Assembly (NCBI GenBank): GCA_018260425.1
Contig: JAGLBD010000012.1
Span: forward strand, 20,823 to 75,424
DNA length: 54,602 nt
Direction of reading: 5' to 3'
Origin: Pseudogulbenkiania sp.
GTDB lineage: Bacteria > Pseudomonadota > Gammaproteobacteria > Burkholderiales > Chromobacteriaceae
Below are positions 54,390 through 54,602 of the stretch, piece by piece (position 1 is the stretch's first letter; every line of letters starts with the position of its first letter). The notes below the pieces were generated by a model. The model searched no databases. It was not told where the DNA came from and was given only the letters and a program-made list of their open reading frames with translations. Made by a program: the position numbers and the translations under genes.

Positions 54390-54602
54390 GATTCCCTGAC
54401 TCCCCGATTTTATGGTTTGGTGACCCCCTGAACTCCCAGATTCGGCATCACCGATGAGTGTCAGGTTTGACTCCTGCCGCGGCAGTTAGGTCCGACGGAC
54501 CATCACATAAACTCTTTTACCCCCCAAAACCGACCAAGGACCATGATCAGGGCTTCCGCACTCGGACATCATAGTTCGGTAAGCCCGAGTAACCGGGCGC
54601 GT
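54390..54602. other. Right end of the window, intergenic
   Basis: 213 bases upstream of the SDR gene, holding its likely promoter. A 12-base perfect palindrome ctgccgcggcag is at 54474-54485. A gcccg/cgggc hairpin near the very end may belong to a gene beyond the window. No coding region recognised. Confidence 0.35.

Overview
The window looks like a chromosome segment of a high-GC betaproteobacterium, most likely order Neisseriales, family Chromobacteriaceae. The basis is the style of the housekeeping proteins (PurL, GlnB, BamD, RluD, PgeF, NrdAB, Ddl). This is a judgement from protein character, not a database match, and genus is not called. Core genes are GC-rich; several blocks are visibly AT-rich and read as acquired DNA.

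Layout. 1-11625 is core: purL (cut by the left edge), glnB, bamD diverging from rluD-pgeF-GNAT, then nrdA, a small ORF and nrdB. 11626-19300 is an AT-rich accessory island. It holds a 1016-residue helicase with a possible C-terminal nuclease, an IS3-family element inserted in the relic of another IS3-type element, a tight operon of three small unknown genes, and a probable immunity-like protein. 19318-29567 is an iron-siderophore uptake locus: seven genes on the minus strand (two exporter-fold ABC half-transporters, FecCD-type permeases, ATPase, binding protein, TonB receptor) with a divergent TetR regulator and a palindromic operator candidate. 29571-30011 is an internally deleted IS256-type element.

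30135-37122 mixes a parvulin, a hipBA toxin-antitoxin pair, a thioesterase/GlxA-type regulator divergent pair, and an unknown gene coupled to an XRE-ImmA/IrrE protein. Two degraded fragments of that XRE-ImmA gene flank the region, each beside a sequence like the end of the IS3 element. 37123-41753 is an AT-rich bacteriocin operon: double-glycine leader precursor, ClpP/SppA-like membrane protein, HlyD-type adaptor and C39-peptidase ABC exporter. 42161-44852 holds a DUF1272 protein, a secreted sugar-dehydrogenase-like beta-propeller and ddl. An AT-richer arginyl-tRNA synthetase, a DUF3761 protein and a PAS-GGDEF cyclase follow. 49146-53033 carries two divergent ABC-F ATPases, each preceded by a leader with a small ORF and hairpins. 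The window ends with vapB beside a broken vapC, and an SDR oxidoreductase.

The best candidates for undescribed biology are the bacteriocin operon with its serine-protease-like protein and no recognisable immunity gene, the solo helicase/nuclease, the three-gene overlapping operon, and the leader-peptide architecture of the ABC-F pair. No tRNA, rRNA or CRISPR array was seen.
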